A stretch of 64,000 bases of DNA, taken from assembly GCF_014649395.1 (NCBI RefSeq), contig NZ_BMSY01000016.1, positions 1 to 64,000 of the forward strand, written 5' to 3'. This DNA is from Streptomyces aureoverticillatus (GTDB taxonomy: Bacteria > Actinomycetota > Actinomycetes > Streptomycetales > Streptomycetaceae). A program made the position numbers and the translations under genes. The notes below the pieces were generated by a model. That model ran no database searches and was not told the origin of the DNA. It saw only the letters and a list, made by a program, of their open reading frames with translations. How positions within the stretch are numbered: position 1 is the first letter of the stretch; every line of letters starts with the position of its first letter. Shown in pieces: positions 61,567 through 64,000 of the stretch.

Positions 61567-61588
61567 CTGTCCCGTGGACAGGACAACC
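61567..61588. promoter_or_regulatory. Cluster operator copy 2 (divergent mbtH/argJ region)
   Basis: On the reverse strand TGTCCTGTCCACGGGACA (61585-61568) differs from copy 1 at one base in 18. It lies 223 bp upstream of mbtH and 167 bp upstream of argJ. Confidence 0.7.
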
Positions 61589-61754
61589 GGTGCCGAAAGC
61601 CCGAACCGCCTGTAGTTTGTTGCGGGCTGTCGTACGGAGTTACCGCACTCTGGCGTCAGAATCGAGGAATGGGCGGCTTGGATCATGTCATTGTCGATGG
61701 TCCCCTCGGCCTTCCCGGGTAACGGGGAACTTCCACTCTAGGAGTAGCAGCGCC

Positions 61755-62909
61755 ATGAGCGTCACGGCAGCACAAGGGTTTTCGGCCGCGGGCGTCGCGG
61801 CCGGAATAAAGAGCAATGGAAATCCGGATGTGGCACTGGTCGTGAACAACGGCCCGCGCCGGTCCGCGGCGGGTGTTTTCACCTCGAACCGGGTGAAGGC
61901 GGCGCCCGTCGTCTGGAGCGAACAGGTCCTGCGGGTGGGCACGGTGAGCGCCGTGATCCTCAACTCCGGTGGCGCCAACGCCTGCACGGGCCCGGAGGGC
62001 TTCCAGGACACCCGGGCCACGGCCGAGAAGGTGGCCGCGAGCCTTGAGGGGCACCGCTCCGGCGAGGTCGCCGTGGCGTCCACCGGCCTGATCGGCGTGC
62101 GCCTCCCGATGGACAAGCTGCTGCCGGGAGTCGAGGCCGCCGTGGCCGAACTCTCCACGGACGGAGGCGAGAAGGCGGCCGTCGCGATCAAGACGACGGA
62201 CAGCGTACACAAGACCGCCGTCGTCGAGGCCGACGGCTGGACGGTCGGCGGCATGGCGAAGGGCGCGGGCATGCTCGCCCCCGGCCTCGCCACCATGCTG
62301 GTCGTGCTCACCACGGACGCCGACCTGGGCCACGACGCCCTGGACAAGGCGCTGCGCGCGGCGACCCGCGTGACCTTCGACCGGGTCGACTCCGACGGCT
62401 GCATGTCCACCAACGACACGGTGCTGCTGCTCTCTTCGGGCGCCTCCGGCAAGGTCCCGGAGTACGCCGAGTTCGCCGATGCCGTCCGCACCGTGTGCGA
62501 GGACCTGGCGCGGCAGCTCATCGGTGACGCGGAGGGCGCCTCCAAAGACATCCGCATCGACGTCATCAACGCGGCCTCCGAGGACGACGCCGTGGAGGCC
62601 GGACGTTCCATCGCCCGGAACAACCTCCTGAAGTGCGCCATCCACGGTGAGGACCCCAACTGGGGCCGGGTGCTGTCCGCCATCGGCACCACGTCCGCCG
62701 CCTTCGAGCCGCACCGCGTGAACGTCGCCATCAACGGCGTCTGGGTCTGCAAGGACGGCGCGATCGGCGCGGACCGGGAGTCGGTCGACATGCGCGGCCG
62801 CGAGGTCGTCATCACCGCGGACCTGGCGGCCGGCGGGCAGTCGGCCACCCTGTGGGCCAACGACCTGACGTCCGAGTACGTCCACGAGAACAGCGCGTAC
62901 TCGTCATGA
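61755..62909 (+). CDS. argJ: Bifunctional glutamate N-acetyltransferase / ornithine acetyltransferase
   Basis: 384 aa starting MSVTAAQGFSAAGVAAGIKS; TAGGAG lies 9 bases upstream. The self-cleavage site KGAGMLAPGLATML (Thr nucleophile near residue 182) and the C-terminal EDPNWGRVLSAIG are intact, so it should mature into two chains. ArgJ moves the acetyl group from N-acetylornithine to glutamate, releasing ornithine. No argC precedes it, unlike the usual argCJB order, so this looks like a cluster-dedicated copy that boosts ornithine for piperazate. Confidence 0.95.
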   Translation: MSVTAAQGFSAAGVAAGIKSNGNPDVALVVNNGPRRSAAGVFTSNRVKAAPVVWSEQVLRVGTVSAVILNSGGANACTGPEGFQDTRATAEKVAASLEGHRSGEVAVASTGLIGVRLPMDKLLPGVEAAVAELSTDGGEKAAVAIKTTDSVHKTAVVEADGWTVGGMAKGAGMLAPGLATMLVVLTTDADLGHDALDKALRAATRVTFDRVDSDGCMSTNDTVLLLSSGASGKVPEYAEFADAVRTVCEDLARQLIGDAEGASKDIRIDVINAASEDDAVEAGRSIARNNLLKCAIHGEDPNWGRVLSAIGTTSAAFEPHRVNVAINGVWVCKDGAIGADRESVDMRGREVVITADLAAGGQSATLWANDLTSEYVHENSAYSS

Positions 62910-63817
62910 GGATCAGCACGCAGGAACACCCCGCACTGGTCAAGGCGCAGTCCGTGATGGACGCCCTGCCGTGGCTCAACCGCCACCAGGGCATGATCTG
63001 CGTCATCAAGTTCGGCGGCAACGCCATGATCAACGACGAGCTGAAGGCCGCCTTCGCCCACGATGTCGTCTTCCTCCGGCACGCCGGCCTCAAGCCCGTC
63101 GTCGTACACGGCGGCGGCCCGCAGATCAGTGCCGCCCTGCGCCTGCACAACATCGACAGCGAGTTCAAGGCGGGCCTCAGGGTCACCTCGCCCGAGGCCA
63201 TGAACGTGGTCCGGATGGTGCTCGCCGGTCAGGTGCAGCGCGAACTGGTCGGCCTCATCAACCAGCACGGCCCGCTGGCCGTCGGCCTCACCGGCGAGGA
63301 CGCGGACACCGTCACCGCGACCAAGCACTGGCCGGAGGGCGAGGAGGGCGAGAAGATCGACATCGGCCGGGTCGGCGAGATCGTCGGGGTGAACCCCGGC
63401 GCCGTCGAGGCCCTGCTCGCGGACGGCCGCATTCCGGTCATCTCGCCGGTGGCCCGCAGCATCGACGACGAGCACGTCTACAACGTGAACGCCGACACCG
63501 CGGCCGCCGCGATAGCAGCCGCCCTGAACGCCCACACGCTGGTCTTCCTCACCGACGTCGAGGGCCTGTACGCGGACTGGCCGCACAGCGACGAGGTCAT
63601 CAGCAGGCTCAGCGCCAGCGAACTGGAGAAGATCCTTCCGGAGCTGGCCGACGGTATGGTCCCCAAGATGGCGGGCTGCCTGCACGCGGTCCGCAACGGC
63701 GTGGGCAGCGCGCGCGTCATCGACGGACGGGTCCAGCACTCGGTGCTGCTTGAGATGTTCACGCGCGAGGAGATCGGCACGCTGGTGATGCCGGACACCG
63801 AACAGAATCCGCGATGA
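62906..63817 (+). CDS. argB: Acetylglutamate kinase
   Basis: 303 aa, overlapping argJ by ATGA. Amino-acid kinase fold with VIKFGGNAM (near residues 33-41), VVVHGGGPQIS (near residue 65) and the C-terminal DGRVQHSVLLEMF. It phosphorylates N-acetylglutamate, the committed step of ornithine synthesis. Whether it is feedback-regulated by arginine cannot be judged by eye; loss of that control would fit a biosynthetic-cluster copy. Confidence 0.95.
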   Translation: MRISTQEHPALVKAQSVMDALPWLNRHQGMICVIKFGGNAMINDELKAAFAHDVVFLRHAGLKPVVVHGGGPQISAALRLHNIDSEFKAGLRVTSPEAMNVVRMVLAGQVQRELVGLINQHGPLAVGLTGEDADTVTATKHWPEGEEGEKIDIGRVGEIVGVNPGAVEALLADGRIPVISPVARSIDDEHVYNVNADTAAAAIAAALNAHTLVFLTDVEGLYADWPHSDEVISRLSASELEKILPELADGMVPKMAGCLHAVRNGVGSARVIDGRVQHSVLLEMFTREEIGTLVMPDTEQNPR

Positions 63818-63872
63818 GCGGGGCCGAAGAGGGGTTGCGATGAGCGCGGCCGCCAGGGAGGGGATGCGATGA
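63814..63872 (+). other. Two overlapping minicistrons between argB and argD
   Basis: From the argB stop, ATGA overlaps run in a chain: 63814-63843 encodes MSGAEEGLR and 63840-63872 encodes MSAAAREGMR, whose stop overlaps the argD ATG (63869). The repeated block is GGGG-TGCGATGAGCG with its own Shine-Dalgarno (GAGGGG, GGGAGGGG). It looks like tandem duplication of a coupling junction. Confidence 0.6.
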
Positions 63873-64000
63873 GCGAGCACAGCGACGCCACCGACGCCGC
63901 GGGCGACGCCGTGGGGGAGCGGGGCAACGCGAAACTCACCGAGCGCTGGCAGTCGTCCTTGATGGACAACTACGGCACGCCGCGGGTGCCGTTGGTGCGC
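63869..64000 (+). CDS. argD: Acetylornithine aminotransferase, N-terminal part
   Basis: The first 44 residues are present before the window ends. After a variable ~20-residue leader, LTERWQSSLMDNYGTPRVPL matches the usual start of ArgD, the PLP enzyme that makes N-acetylornithine from the semialdehyde. It follows argB through two tiny coupled frames, with GGGAGGGG before the ATG. Confidence 0.85.
   Translation, partial: MSEHSDATDAAGDAVGERGNAKLTERWQSSLMDNYGTPRVPLVR

Overview
This is high-GC actinobacterial chromosome and is almost certainly from a Streptomyces. The signs are strong third-position GC bias, many GTG starts, a four-gene conservon (cvnA-D) with a GAF protein, two very large SARP/AfsR-type regulators, an LmbU-family regulator, an MbtH-like protein and a hopanoid-type ispG-dxs-aminotransferase run. 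The left two thirds looks like ordinary Streptomyces metabolism and regulation. The right third is accessory and holds two specialised-metabolism loci.

Layout. 0-5 kb: the tail of a hopanoid/isoprenoid operon (partial ispG, dxs, aminotransferase), then an XRE-cupin regulator with a small membrane protein. 5-14.5 kb: tyrosine phosphatase, GH36 alpha-galactosidase, SGNH hydrolase, secreted SIMPL protein, TetR regulator with a Glu/Leu/Phe/Val dehydrogenase, a carboxymuconolactone decarboxylase-like protein and an MBL-fold hydrolase. 14.8-19.2 kb: the conservon. 19.2-25 kb: DUF2264 protein, Gfo/Idh/MocA oxidoreductase, tdh-kbl threonine catabolism. 25-30.4 kb: LysR regulator, a three-gene nitrate/sulfonate/thiamine-precursor-type ABC importer, XRE-cupin regulator, GNAT. 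30.5-44.5 kb: SARP/NB-ARC regulator, a serine-hydrolase homologue lacking its catalytic lysine, a frameshifted Tat-exported TIM-barrel gene coupled to a large secreted ThuA/PQQ-dehydrogenase/PKD protein, lysophospholipase-like hydrolase, YjbR protein, MFS transporter, and a split transketolase under a MerR-type promoter.

44.6-54 kb: after a tRNA-Pro(GGG) comes a tightly overlapping operon. It encodes a prephenate-dehydratase-fold protein lacking the dehydratase TRF motif (so possibly a BacA-like prephenate decarboxylase), a DUF6421-type protein, an NTF2/SnoaL-like protein, a class IV aminotransferase and an AzlC/AzlD amino-acid exporter pair. A convergent SARP regulator and two further SnoaL-like genes follow. 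I read this as a candidate pathway that makes and exports a prephenate-derived non-proteinogenic amino acid. I do not recognise it as a described cluster.

54-64 kb: a decayed HicB-like antitoxin gene, an IS701-type transposase homologue whose first catalytic aspartate is replaced, then the left edge of a piperazate-type non-ribosomal peptide cluster: LmbU-family regulator, KtzT-like piperazate synthase (the PaiB-annotated family), KtzI-like ornithine N5-monooxygenase, MbtH-like protein and argJ-argB-argD for ornithine supply. A nearly identical 22-nt motif lies in both divergent promoter regions of this cluster and probably ties it together as one regulon. The peptide synthetase genes themselves would lie beyond the right end of the window.
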